The notes below the pieces were generated by a model that saw only the letters and a program-made list of their open reading frames with translations, was not told where the DNA came from and searched no databases. Both the position numbers and the translations under genes were made by a program. Positions 48,280 through 60,335 of a DNA stretch of 64,000 bases are shown here, one piece after another. Where the stretch lies: positions 22,362,069 through 22,426,068 of the forward strand of contig JBBMOA010000015.1 of assembly GCA_037954235.1 (NCBI GenBank), given 5' to 3'. Origin of the DNA: Aulostomus chinensis. Lineage: Eukaryota; Chordata; Actinopteri; Syngnathiformes; Aulostomidae. How positions within the stretch are numbered: the first letter of the stretch is position 1; each line of letters opens with the position of its first letter.

Positions 48280-48658
48280 TACCTGTTCAGGTCCCTATCT
48301 GTCCATCATTGTCTCCCCCTTTCTCTCCTCTTTATTTCTGCCCTTCTCTTTCTTTCTGTATATCTGTCTTCCTCCATTATCTGTCTTTGTCTCTGTCCCA
48401 CTCTCCTGCTCTCTTCCCCTCAACCGGTCAAAGCAGAAGGCCATCCCCATTGAGTCTGGACCTGCTTGATGTTCCTTCCTGTTAAAAGGAAGGTTTTTAT
48501 CACCGCTGTTGCAGGATTCGCTTGCTCATGGAGAATTGTTGTGTGTAAATTCATAGAGGGAGTGTGGTGCTAGACCTGCTGTACCTGTAAAGTGTCATGA
48601 GATAACTTTTTTGAAATTTGGCGCTATGCAAATAAAATTGACTTGACTTGACTTACAC
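48280..48658 (+). mobile_element. 5'-truncated LINE tail (TTGACT-type)
   Basis: A C/T-rich segment ('cctgttcaggtccctatctgtccatc') and the conserved tail ending 'gcgctatgcaaataaaattgacttgacttgactt', homologous to 32100-32500. Confidence 0.85.
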
Positions 48659-49109
48659 TGGGCACACTTGCTGATGATGTTTCTCTGGGGAAAGGGGAGA
48701 AACTTTGGAAGTAAAGCAGTGTGTTGTAAATAATTCAGTCATTAACAGAAAGTTGCACAAATTAAGCACATTACGTATTATGAAGACACATTGATGCTTT
48801 TTTTTCTTTCCGCAACAATCTGACTGTGGGAGGGTCTGTTCCAGTCAGTCATGAATTTTTTGCTATTTTTTCTGCCCAAGACAATTATTATAATATTAGG
48901 TATGATGCCTCCAGCATCCATATTGCCCTCCTGGGTTTATACCATGGCTGGATCTCAACTCCCTTGACCACCAGCCCTACTTTCATCCAAGTTCTCAGTT
49001 ATCCAACCCATGTTCCCAGCAGCCACTTGTTCCTTAAATGCTGCCCAAAACAATTCCCAGCTGTGTGTGGGTTCCTGCGATGCTACCACTTCAAAATAAA
49101 ATCAATCTA
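48659..49109. other. Intergenic, nothing recognised
   Basis: No supported feature. It borders the 3' end of the split SINE. Confidence 0.4.
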
Positions 49110-50190
49110 CCCATCCATTTTCTTCCACTTATCCTGTTAAGGGTCACAGGGGGCTGAAGCCTATCCCAGCAGCCTTCGGGCTTGAGGCAGGGTACACCTT
49201 GGACGGGCCGCCGATCTATTGCGGAGCCAAAACATATAGACAAAAAAAACATTCACACTCACAGTAACTGTATGTTCACACCGGACGCGAATTTCGCGTC
49301 GCGTCATTCGCGCGAATTTGACTCCGGATCATTTTCGTGTCCCTTTGTGTCATTCGCGCGAATACGCGAATTCGCTCACCTGCCCAAGTAGCGAATATTT
49401 CCGGCAACGTTTCTTTCCGCCATTTCACCATGAATATTCACAGAACTGTTGCGTTGTACCTGCCGTTGAAGGCATGAATACGTCGGAAAACTAAACGCCG
49501 TAGTATCTGGGTTATCAACACCATCTAGAGGCGAGCTCAGCTCGGTGAATTTCACCGCTCGCTGAACCGAGCTGCTCCAGGGGCTCCGTCTGGATAACCG
49601 CCGCTTCAAGCGGTACTTTCGGATGACGACTAGCCGGTTAGACAACCTGCTAGCTAGGACGGTGACAGAATTTCACGAATGGACACCAATTTATTCAACT
49701 GGTTCTTGTAATTTTGACACGTAGTGTCATATTGCACCGGGTTTCCACACATAGCCACAATCATCTTGTCAGTCACAGTCAGCCGTGACGTCGGGATATT
49801 CTCAACGCTGATTGGCTGTCTTGACGCAAATTGTTTTGCCAAAGTTCAATATTTTCAACTTGCACGTATGGCGAATGTTTCACCTTCACCTCATTCGCGC
49901 CGCCAGACTGAAGATTCGCGTCATTCGCGCATTTGCATAGACTTTGAATGGAAACTGTTCGCGCGAATTTGCGTTCGGTGTGAACGCACTGGAACACCTA
50001 CGGTCAATTAAGAGTATCCAATTAGCCTCGTCCCCTCTTGCATGTCTTTGGACTGTGGGAGGAAGCCAGACTACCCGGAGAGAGCCCAAGTTGGCACAGG
50101 GAGAACATGCAAATTCTAAACTGAAAGATCCTGTAGCCGAGCCAGGACTCGAACCCAGAACTTTCTTACTGTGACGCGACAGTATCGTAA
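49110..50190 (-). mobile_element. tRNA-headed SINE split by a Harbinger-derived insertion
   Basis: The 3' half lies at 49110-49268 ('acccatccattttcttccacttatcctgttaagggtcac...') and the 5' half at 49993-50190 ('acctacggtcaattaagagtatccaattagcctcg...aggactcgaacccagaac'). Intact family members read straight across this point ('cactcacagtcacacctacgg'), so the order of events is SINE first, DNA transposon second. The extreme head is lost. Confidence 0.9.
49269..49992. mobile_element. Non-autonomous PIF/Harbinger-like element with transposase scraps, inside a SINE
   Basis: It begins TGTATGTTCACACCGGACGC and ends GCGTTCGGTGTGAACGCACTGG, giving imperfect terminal inverted repeats of the form ACTGTGCGTTCACACCG. 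AAC occurs on both sides (49266-49268 and 49993-49995) as a possible 3-bp duplication. The interior is the same as the copy at 55921-56650, including Harbinger-transposase-like codons around 49490-49680. Subterminal regions are very rich in 'attcgcgcgaat'. Confidence 0.82.
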
Positions 50191-52129
50191 ATTCTCAAAT
50201 TATAAAAATTATTTGAGTCCTATGCCTGATCAGGACAAGAAACACTAAAAGATGAGATATGTAATATTAAAAGACTTAACACTGCTCAGATTGATGTTAC
50301 AAGGCTCATTCCATCATGACAGACCCACATGTGCCTCCAGCAGAATGCAGCATTGTCACACTGCAGCTCATCAAAGACAAGCTAATATTCTTGGTCCAAG
50401 TCTTCGGTGGTTAACACACAACTGTTGCAATGAAATACTGCTACTTGGATGAGTTCCAGCTCCACTGTGGTAACATCAGCAAGATAACTTGCTACAGTAA
50501 CAATGTTGAAATAACAATGGTATGATCACTATGTTAAGGCCTTAATCCCAAAACCTCAGCAGACATAATAGTTAACACCAACACATAACAGTGAAACACC
50601 ACAGTAAAAATATATCAAAAATTAAACATAAAATACAATATCACGCCTTCATAGAATAAAAAACTAGGAATCAGTAATGATATAAACTTATGCATAATCA
50701 GCCAAACTATGCAGAATATGTGCGGACATGCATATTTTCAAAGTGCACAGCAGCTTTTTGGGAAAACATTGACAAAGTTGCAGTTTTTGTTGATACAGGA
50801 GCTGGTATTTTCAAGAAATGACACAAATTTCGTGATGCTCCATGACATGTAATCCCCTTGTGACACATAAAAATAAAATATGAGATTGTTCCCTTTCTTC
50901 ATTGTTTTTTAATTTCTCACAAATTAATTTGAACAGATTTATATAGGTTAAGTTATTGGTTAAAAAGCATTTAAGCACTTGTTTTCCCTCATTGTCTTTC
51001 TTTAGAATTTAGAAGGTAAAACAAATTGAGAGCTAAAATATAGGCTAACAATTAGAGTGTTTGTGTGTCTAGGGGTTGCACATTTTGCTATTTTTCAGAT
51101 ATTTTACCACAAAAAAAGCCCTCAAAAATCATATGAATTTTGTTGCAGTTTTTAAGAAATATACCTGCAAGATGAAACATTTTTGACTGCAACAAAAAAG
51201 CGAAATCCTGGCAGGAGTGCCTTCAGATGCCTGCCTATGCAACCCTTAAAATGCAGTTTATAAAGTGGTGAAGGAATGAGTCCTAAAACCTGGAAATAAC
51301 TGATCAAAGTTGACCGTCCGTTTTCATCCTTCTGCAAGTCGTTGCTTTTCTTGAATGGGTTTTTAGTTAAAAAATTCAATTAATGGTTAACACATACAAC
51401 AGATCTGAGCACATTTTATTTCAGCTTTTTCTTCTATGGCATAGAATATCTTAGTAAATACTTCACTTGGGTTTTGCTAAGTGTTGATGTGTTTTAATAA
51501 CAGTGGTTACTCACAAGTGGCTAAAGGAGACCGCAGAGGTTGTTGGGGACATTAAACATCATCACACCAAAAATAGAAGTAGTAAGAACAAGTTGTGCTG
51601 ACATTGCAGCCACATGTCCAAGGTGTAGTTCATTTGGCAAACTGATAGCTCTGTACTCCTCACGGTTGCATTTATGCTTCATATATCATAAAATTGCCAT
51701 CCATTCATGTAGGCTATCTTACTGAACAAAACATGTAAATACTGTAAATATTTGTTGGCTTATTATTCTGAAATAATAAAAAATCTAATGTCAAAATCCC
51801 ATTGGCTTTTGGTGGAAGAAACCCATCATGTTTGATATACTGTTAGTTTGGAGAGGTGGTCTGCTCATCATCATCATCAGCAGATTGTGTTGCACTATGA
51901 AATAGATAAAGCATCAGATTTGAGATGTGCAATGATAATCACCTGTGGCTGATTCTGTCTCTATTCTACATTACTCACAGGAGTCACCGTTACTTTGATG
52001 TCTCACAAACAGACCATCTGATTGTTCTCTACTTTGTTTTTGTGTGATGGAGGTCATAACTGTAAAAAAAACACAAAAAAAAACAATTTTTTTTTAGTTT
52101 ATGAATTTACCTGGAAATACAGAAAGACC
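50191..52129. other. Intergenic, nothing recognised
   Basis: AT-rich sequence with no supported gene or repeat. Confidence 0.4.
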
Positions 52130-52204
52130 CTGTTCTCAAGGTGGGGCTTGAACCCAGAACCTTTTTGCTGTGAGGAGACAGTGCTGACCACCGCACCTCT
52201 CTAA
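52130..52204 (-). mobile_element. SINE head fragment
   Basis: On -, 'aggtgcggtggtcagcactgtctcctcacagcaaaaaggttctgggttcaagcc' matches the tRNA-like head of the SINE family. The body is absent. Confidence 0.75.
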
Positions 52205-55200
52205 ATCGACACAATTTAGGAATATTCAATATAAGGTGTCATCTATCTATAAATGATCATTTTTACATTTGTAATACTGTTGGAGTAATTTTACATCTGG
52301 CACATGAGCTTAAAGGTCAGTGGCATCCAGTGAATGGGTGGTTGTATTAGTTTTGGTACGGAGTTGCTCTGAGAATCTGCAGCACTACATACAGTTTGCT
52401 TGAAGTGACACTTTGAGTCTGATCTCAGGCAGCTTTCAAATGGGCAGAATAAACCTGAAGAAATTTGAATCAAAGCAGATGAACAGCAGATGATGTAAAT
52501 AGAAAAAATAACCCCCCAAAAAACATGAGACCCTTAAAGCTGCTACAAAGTGTAATGATTTTCCTTCCAAGTGCTTTGTACTTCTGCTGAGATGTATTGA
52601 GCGTAGATTAAAAACACAGTATTAAATGCTGGGTAGGATTAGTATAGTCTAGAAAAAAACTCTCTGAAAAACCAAAGCTGATCTTCACACCAGAACTACA
52701 ATATTTTAACCACAACTGCAATCTGCACCCAATCTGTCAATGAATGGACCAGTGAGGGAAGTGCAAATGTGAAGCACGTATATAAAAATAATCTAATTTT
52801 GTAGATGTTAATGATGATTGTCTGTTTTTCTGTCGACAGGATCATATGAAAACTATGAGGCTATTTTCATCAAACCTGCTGGAGGGCTGCAGAATAAACC
52901 AAGGACAACTCCCTTAAATTTGGGGGCGAAATAGTCATAGCACCACCTGGTGGGACCAGGAATCATTGTTGAAGTTTTTAATCGTATAATGTATTCCTCC
53001 TATATTAGGCCAACAAGATCCATCTCAAATTTGGTCAGAAACACCTAAAAAACTTGGTGATGGGTCACTATGAAGACTGTGAGACACTGTGTTAAAGTGC
53101 TGAGGTGAAAAATTCGTCAAAGAACAAAACTGCATTCTGGGTGGTCAGGTCTTTTCCCAAAAAATGTAATGCTTAAGGCCCACTCATCACTGCTGCAGCT
53201 TTAATTTAGACCCTAAGAACAAAGTGCAAGGTGCAGAAAGTTGGGGGTACGAAGAAGTATGGGCTCTCTGAGTGGTTCGTAGTTCAATTCTAAGTTTGCT
53301 TGCAGTTTTATAAGGCATAAAAAACTATAATAGTAAAATTCTTGTTAACATCCATTTTATTTCGCTTGCGTCTACCATTTGTGTAACTGTATGAGTGAGA
53401 AGTAACATTCAAGAAAAATTTCAACAATTATGTGTGAGTTATTTAAAGATGCAAAAGTAAGTTTACAAAGCAGCTTATCATGCCTCACTCGAGCCTCATT
53501 AAAAGTTTGGTATTTGAGCAGTATCCTTATTAAAAGTTGTTGCATGATTTACTGTTTGTGTAAAGCTGTGGCATCACTGCAAGCGTTTGAGTCTAACAAA
53601 ATATACTTTATATTTTAAACTGTGCCTTCTTAGTGTCAGTATTTTGAGTGAGTGTTGCTATTTTGAGAGGTGCTACAACAGGATATCTTGAAGCTCATCG
53701 AAGACTTATTAAAAGATGGAGATATTTGTGCACAGTCCTCAGAGTGACAAGCTTCCTGTCAGCAAACACAGGTTTAACAATTATCACAGTAAAATATTAC
53801 AACCAGATGATTGTGATTGAATATCCTCAACATTCAAGGTGAAACATGGAACAAATACAGAAAACCTGGACAGAGATGCCTGCCAAGACTCTTCGTATGC
53901 TTATAAAGATGACTTGTGAACATTAAAGTTAGACACTCAAGGGTTTGACGTCTCTCTCATAGCTTGTCTTCTTCTACATCTGCATGTGTCACACAGCAGA
54001 AAAAATTTCACTGCATGTCCTGAGTGACCATCCTTCAATAAGCTGATAGATCAAAAGAGAGAAAAGGTTCAGATGTACCTCAGTTGCTGGCTGGAGTAGT
54101 GCAGCATCCACTTCTCTGCATGTCGCCTTCTTCGCTGCTGCCTCGGAGCTCAAATGATCCCATCAAGGCAAATATAAAACGCTCTCCGTTGCTGTTATCA
54201 CTTCAACACTGTTGCTGCCATTCACGCATGAAAGCTGCATCCATGATTGAGTGATTACAGGTATGGATGGTGAAAATGTGCTCCCCAGCTCACACAGGGC
54301 TCCAGTGCTCACAGAGAGAGATGTGAGGGAGGAGAGCACAGCACTAAACCCTCCCTCTCCTCTCATCGCTCTGTTCTTTCTCTGTCAATCTTTTTCTTCT
54401 CTGACTTCATATTTTCCTTATTGCTTCCCATGTTTACTTTCAAATGGGCATAAAATGAATATTCATACGTCCTTTTTCTTGCTCTCTTATTTCTAGCATT
54501 GACTATTCTAGCAGGAGCAAGGCAGAGAAGGGCAGAGAAAGGCAGACACAACTGGAAACAGGACATCTGTGAGTGTATTTATGGGGCTGAGGGAGTCTGT
54601 GCTTTGAGGGGAGGATCGACGCTCATCCTCTCTTAAATAAGCAGCTGCTGGCATGTAACGGAGAGGGATCGACAGGCTGCATAAGTACAAAAGGATAAGT
54701 AGGGAAGGTGAGGAACAGCAGGGGGATTCGATCAGTACCTTGCACTGTTGATATGTCTCTAAGAAAGGCAAATAGACAATGAAAATTTTGTTTGCTGTTT
54801 ATCGGGTTTAAAAAAAGCACCAAATTGCCTTCAAAACCTGAGTGACATTTTTTGACATTTAAAGATAGCTTCTTGGGAACCATTAAGTAGTATTGTTCCT
54901 CTTTTGAAAGGTGACATTTAGAAGAAATACTAAGCTACTGAGGGTAATCCACCAAATTGGAGGCTAAACTTTGCTAAATCACAGATTGTGGCTATGTGTC
55001 ACATGGCTTTGATGTGTAATAAATTGTTGTTATGTAGAAGCATGCTACATGCACAAGAAAAATTGGTAAACAGATACTATGCAACATTTAAATTAATCTA
55101 ATATGCACACAGGCAGGTTTCATGTACATAAATGTGTTGCTTTTTTCTTCATAGTGCAGGCCTTGCTTCAACCAGCTGTTACCATCCCACCTAGTTTTTT

Positions 55201-55920
55201 TCAAAATGAGACCTAAGGGTGAAACAGCTGTGGCCTTTCAAAGTTTCAATTCTCACCTTTAAATGTTATCCACAATTATGGCAATTTGCAAGGAAGGTCA
55301 GGCTTCAGCAGATTTTTTTTTTCTTTAGAAAAGTTTTCAGTTGAAAAACAAAGTTGCACTATAGGACGTGTGATATATTAACTTGGAGGGGAAAAAAGTT
55401 TTTTTTTCTAAATAATTCAGATAATTACGTCTGAATTATGAAAATGTTTTTTTCATGAATAATCTAGACTTTTGAGGAAGGTTTTCATTTTTTTTTAATT
55501 CTATAGCAGTATAATATGTACCATCTGTTTAATCATATAAGACATTTGGGGTGGCACCTCATATGTTATCCATACAAATAATAGCATAGTAACACATTAT
55601 TGTGCATTCACCTGTGGTTGAGCCAGAAGACTGACCTCAAATGAAGTGCATTTCCACCATATATGGTGGAGAACAGGCTTTTGGACAGAACTCTATTACT
55701 CTATTATAACTATTACTTATTTAACTACAAAGTGGTATTACAATACAGGATAAACCAGCACCAGCTTGTACAATTAGGACATTTACTCCCTCCATCCATC
55801 TATCAACGTTCAACTGCTTGTCCAAGTTGGGGTCGAGGAGATGTAATGAGGAACCTCAACCCCCACCCCAACTTTCACTGGTCCCATAACCTGCTCTAAA
55901 TGGGGGAACCCAAGATGTTC
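52205..55920. other. Intergenic; possible noncoding exon on - near 54.1-54.4 kb
   Basis: No protein-coding content. A GC-richer patch at 54085-54370 has a potential donor on - ('actgag|gtacatct', exon side ending about 54081) and could be an upstream untranslated exon of b3gat1, but this is speculative. Confidence 0.3.
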
Positions 55921-56650
55921 TGACTGTCTTCACACCAAACACGAATGCAAATTTCGCGTCACGTTATTCGCGCAAATTTGACGCCGGATCATTCCGTCCA
56001 TTTGTGTCATTCGCACGAATACGCTAATTCGCTCACCTGCCTGAGTAGCGAGTATTTACGGCAACGTTTCTTTCCGCCATTTCACCATGAATATTCACAG
56101 AACTGTTGCGTTGTACCTGCCATGGAAGGCAGAAATACGTCGGAAAACTAAACGCCGTCGTATCTGGGTTATCAACACCATCTAGAGGCGAGTTCGGTTC
56201 ACCGCTCGGTGAACCGAGCTCGCCTCTAGGGGTTCCGTCTGGACAACCGCCGCTTCAAGCGGTATTTTCGGATGACGACTGGCCAGTTTGACGACCTGCT
56301 AGCTAGGATCGGTGACAGAATTTCACGAATGGACACCAATTTATTCAACTGCTTCTTGCATACCGGGTTTCCACACATAGCCACAACTTGTCCGCCATCT
56401 TGTCAGTCACAGTCAGCCGTGACGTCGGGACATCCTCAAAGCTGATTGGCTGTCTTGACGCAAATTTTTCGGCAAAGTTCAATATTTTCAACTTGCGCGA
56501 ATGGCGGATGTTTCGCCTCGCGAATTCGCGCATTCGCCTCATTCGCGCTGCCAGACTGAAAATTCGTGTCATTAGCGCATTTGTATTGACTTTGAATGGA
56601 AACTGTTCGCGCGAATGCGCAAATTCGCGTTCGGTGTGAACGCACAGTCA
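55921..56650. mobile_element. PIF/Harbinger-like non-autonomous element, second copy
   Basis: Terminal inverted repeats: TGACTGTCTTCACACCAAAC at the left, and the reverse complement of the right end reads TGACTGTGCGTTCACACCGA. Inside, the + strand encodes KTKRRRIWVINTI and RFKRYFRMTTGQFDDLLARI then GDRISRMDTN, the N-terminal portion of a HARBI1-like transposase. The catalytic DDE part is absent, so the element relied on another source of transposase. A 21-bp-arm hairpin is present at 56182-56229. Confidence 0.87.
56182..56229. repeat. Hairpin inside the Harbinger-derived element
   Basis: Arms 56182-56202 and 56209-56229 are complementary with one mismatch, around the 6-base loop cgctcg. The other copy (49.27-49.99 kb) has a different, less regular arrangement at the same place. 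Confidence 0.9.
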
Positions 56651-56899
56651 GGCTAGTGTGGAGATATAATCCTTTCACCTGAGCCTTGGTCCGCCCTGCG
56701 GCTTCAGAACACCTCCCTATGGAGACCAGGGGCCTCATGTATCAACTTGGTTTACGCAAGAAAAACTTGCGTACGCAAGGATCTTGCGCTGTTTCACGCC
56801 AACTCTGGAGGTGCCGTATAAGTTGGCGGAAAGCCGATTCTTGCGTTAACTTTACTTTGGTCAGTTGGCGACACCCTGTGGCGAAATTTGGTAACTGAC

Positions 56900-57290
56900 A
56901 TTATTTGATAACCGCACATTCATCGGGTCCAAAAAGCCTTCCAGCGGGAGATGGCGGACCGTTCTGGGGTGAGTCAGTCGACCCTCAGCCGGGCCATGCC
57001 CTGGGTGGTGGACCTGATCATTGAACAGGACAATATTAATTTGCAGCAATAGCCGGATTCTCTAATGTTTAATTCTCTAATGACTGCACTGATGTTGCCA
57101 TAAAAGCGCCGTTCCCTTACGTTCATCGTAAGGGTTTCCACTCCATCAATGTGCAGATCATCGATGCGAAGAGGCTGGAGGGATGGACGCCGATCTCGGC
57201 CAGGCAGCCGTCATTGCACACGTGAATTTCATTTCCACAATGTGAAAGGGTAAGAAGCTACTACACGATTCATGAAGACGGATTAATTTA
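56900..57290 (+). pseudogene. HARBI1-like transposase remnant
   Basis: The + strand reads KAFQREMADRSGVSQSTLSR and AMPWVVDLI (the helix-turn-helix-like segment before the catalytic domain), and after a deletion FPYVHRKGFHSINVQIIDAK, which covers the FHSINVQ region of the DDE nuclease. Frames differ between the two parts, and stops follow at about 57050 and 57230. Confidence 0.83.
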
Positions 57291-57428
57291 TTAATGATGA
57301 CTCTGACCCGGTGGACGGGCTGGCGCGGTAGCCGGCAGGTGTGCTGCAGGTCGGCGGCATGGCTGACGGATCAATTTCTATTAACCATATTGGTTTATTT
57401 AATGTCTGATTCTGTGTATTTGTTGCCT

Positions 57429-57970
57429 TTACATTTGTGGCAAAGCATGTGGAAATGTTGCTAAGAAATGGCGTTGCCACTTACCCTCCAGGCTCTCGGA
57501 GTCAGCGTGGGTGGTGGCGACAATCCCCCCCACAGAGGTGCTGCCCGTGACTGCCGCCACCCGCTGCTCAAATTCCGTCAGGTGCCCCTCTCCCTGACCC
57601 CCACCTGTCTGGCCCGCACTCCTCCGGAGGGCAGCTGTACGCCGCTTGACCTCCACCTTGATGTCCTGTTAGTGCCATTTTCCATGTTGTTATTTAAATT
57701 TAGATTGAAGCCAATTGATTATTGTAGTTATTGCCTTTAGTGATTGTGCAGTGTTTAACTTTAGCCAATAACAGGTCCAACCACTTTTTTTAATCTCGCG
57801 GGCGTGCGTTGCTCTGAGCCCACAGCGCCTTCACCCTCTCACTTCTTATCCCACTCACAACCTTTATTGTTTATACTGACACCACTGGAAAGGCTGTCAA
57901 ACAAACTCTGCTGTCTCTCCTCCACCTTCCCGACCAGCTCGCATGCCGTGAGCCTCTTTTTCTTGGACAT
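57429..57970 (-). pseudogene. Harbinger MYB/SANT-like protein remnant
   Basis: On -, MSKKKRLTACELVGKVEERQ and QSLFDSLSSGVSINNKGCEW start near 57970. After a stop the text continues GAVGSEQRTPARLKK, then MEVKRRTAALRRSAGQTGGG (57656) and LTEFEQRVAAVTGSTSVGGI. These match the DNA-binding partner protein of Harbinger transposases, which helps transposase reach the nucleus and the element ends. At least one stop and a length loss make it non-functional. Confidence 0.8.
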
Positions 57971-58479
57971 TATTTTGCGATGGCCAACAGCAGAAACCTC
58001 CATTTAAATGAATTTGCGTATTTATAGGTGGGCGTAACGGGGGCAGGCCCGGTCACTCCGACACCTGCGCTCAATTCCATGCTGATTGGGAAGTATCAAG
58101 GAAACGTGCGTGGATTCTGGCGTTCGCACACATTGATACATCCGGATTTTTATTTTTTTGTGTACTCAACTCTCTCTCTTCTTGCGACCGCAAGATTTTA
58201 TTATGAGATCCACGCAAGTATTGGTACACGAGGCCCCAGGAGGCCTCACATACAGATGCCAAAACCAACTTATCCCAAATGTCAGGTGATTTTCACCCAT
58301 GCTATTAGGTCACATGATTTTCATTGTATTGCTGCTGACTGAGTTGCATGAGTCCTTGGGTAGCTTCAGTCTGCTCACTGACATCATCAAAGATGGGTGT
58401 GTTTCTCTGCTCCATCCCTGTTTGTTTCAACAGGCACATATTCTGGTTATTTTAACATTAGTGATGGTGTTCCTAACTG

Positions 58480-58831
58480 GGGCAGCACGGTGGTGCAGTG
58501 GTTAGCACTGTTGCCTCACAGCAAGAAGGTATGGGCACGGGATCTTTCTGTGTGGAGTTTGCATGTTCTCTCCGTGCATGTGTGGGTTCTCTCCGGTACT
58601 CCAGCTTCCTCCCACCGTCCAAAGACATGCAATTGGGGACTAGGCTAATTGGATACTTTAAATTGACCGTAGGTATGAATGTGAGTGTGAATGGTTGTTT
58701 GTCTCTATATGTTGGCCCTGCGATGGACTGGCGACCTGTCCAGGGTGTACCCCGCCTCTCACTCATAGCCGCTGGGATAGGCTCCAGCCCCCCTGTGACC
58801 CCCAACAGGAATAAGCGGAAGACAATGGATG
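58480..58831 (+). mobile_element. Complete tRNA-headed SINE with 11-bp target duplication
   Basis: Head 'ggcagcacggtggtgcagtggttagcactgttgcctcacagcaag', body, and 3' end 'aacaggaataagcggaagacaatggatg'. It is flanked by GTTCCTAACTG at 58469-58479 and 58832-58842. Confidence 0.93.
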
Positions 58832-58842
58832 GTTCCTAACTG

Positions 58843-60271
58843 ATTAGTTAGTGTTCTAGGGTTAAGTGGCTCTTGTTGACCCAAAGGAGCAGCGGCTCTA
58901 TTCCAAGTCCCAGATGGATAACTGAGAACCTTATCCCTAAGCCCTCCCAAGGAAACCTATTCAGGTCGCTTTCATCCACGATGTCATTCTTTCTGTCATG
59001 ACCCACATTTCATTTCATGACCACAGATGAGAATGGGAATGAAGTCCGATCATTGGAATAAGAACTTTGTGTTTTGGCTAAGGACTGTTGTCTTGTATGG
59101 ATACATTTAAACTCAAACTCAACATTCAGACATTTGCCACTCTGTGCCCTTTACTGCAAACGTCTACCTTAGAAGTTAGAAAAGGAACACAAGGTGTCAT
59201 AAGAGGAGAAATGTTCAAGGTACAAGCATCTAGAGCAGCCAAGAGGACATTTCCTGCTGTGCCAAACTCTAGAGCAGTATGTTCTGCATTAACCTGATTT
59301 AGTCAATTTATTTCTGCAAAATAGCATGCCATCACATTATTGTTGATATGGGTGATGCGTAGATGCTTTAATCAAAAACTTTTTTATGTGCCTGTATTTT
59401 TTGCTTTGCAAGAGGAACATGTAGGTCAAAGCACTTGGGGACCATGTGAACACTCTGTATTGGTCTCCAGGGAGGTGAAGGAAACATTTAGGACAAAGAC
59501 TTGCACAGTAATCTCTATCCTGCAGCACAAAACTATAACATGAATATTTTCCTTTATAAAAAGATATGAAAACCGAATACGATAAAATGAATGCAACTTA
59601 TATACATTACATGAGTTTGTGATTATAGTCAACTACACAAGAGCTTTTGACAGCTGATTGCACTTTCAATATGCATTGTTTGGCTTATGGGTTATCTTAT
59701 GTTTAGAGCAATTCAAGAGGCTACCAAGATAAGTCTCTGATGGGTAAAATGAATCTAATTTGAATATGCTTCAAGACAACAATTTACACAAACTCTAGCA
59801 ATGATAGGACAAAGAAGCCAAGAAAGACATAGAGAGAGAGAGAGAGAAAGCAGGTCAAAGAAAGTCGCATCCAAAAAAGAAAAGGCTCAGACAGGCTAAA
59901 TGGCTTAGTATTTTGTCCTGGGCTGTCTCAATGGGCAGTGAAAAATGTGTGTCAATTCATCACTTACAAAAATCTTTGAAGCAAGGCTTTCCCAAACCAG
60001 CAAACAAATCATTTCCCTCACTCAATTGGTATTTTGTGGCTGATTCCCCGGCTCAATAATTCTGCACTCAATAGTAGTATAGCAAACAGATTCAATGACA
60101 GGTGTCATAAACTGACCAAGCTTTGGCTTAACACAGAATGATGTATACTTCCTTTTCTACTCCCCTAGATTTTTACTTACAAATGCAAGATAATGATCCA
60201 TGTGTACTCAGTGATGTGATGTGATGTGATACACGAGTAAGCTCTGAGCCCAGCTGTAACTCAAGACACTC

Positions 60272-60335
<64 letters not shown>

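Larger units (their letters stand above)
56729..58237 (+). mobile_element. Two-gene PIF/Harbinger element, internally deleted
   Basis: The left end GGGGCCTCATGTATCAACTT and the right end, which reads GGGGCCTCGTGTACCAATAC on -, form terminal inverted repeats, with further 'acttgcgt' subterminal repeats. The + strand carries parts of a HARBI1-like transposase and the - strand a MYB/SANT-like protein, the two-gene layout of animal Harbinger transposons. Large parts of the transposase are deleted. A clear 3-bp target duplication was not seen. Confidence 0.87.

Noticed and set aside
49269..49992. Could be a host promoter/CpG island because of many CpGs
   Set aside because: It has terminal inverted repeats, sits inside a SINE and recurs at 55.9 kb, so it is a transposable element.
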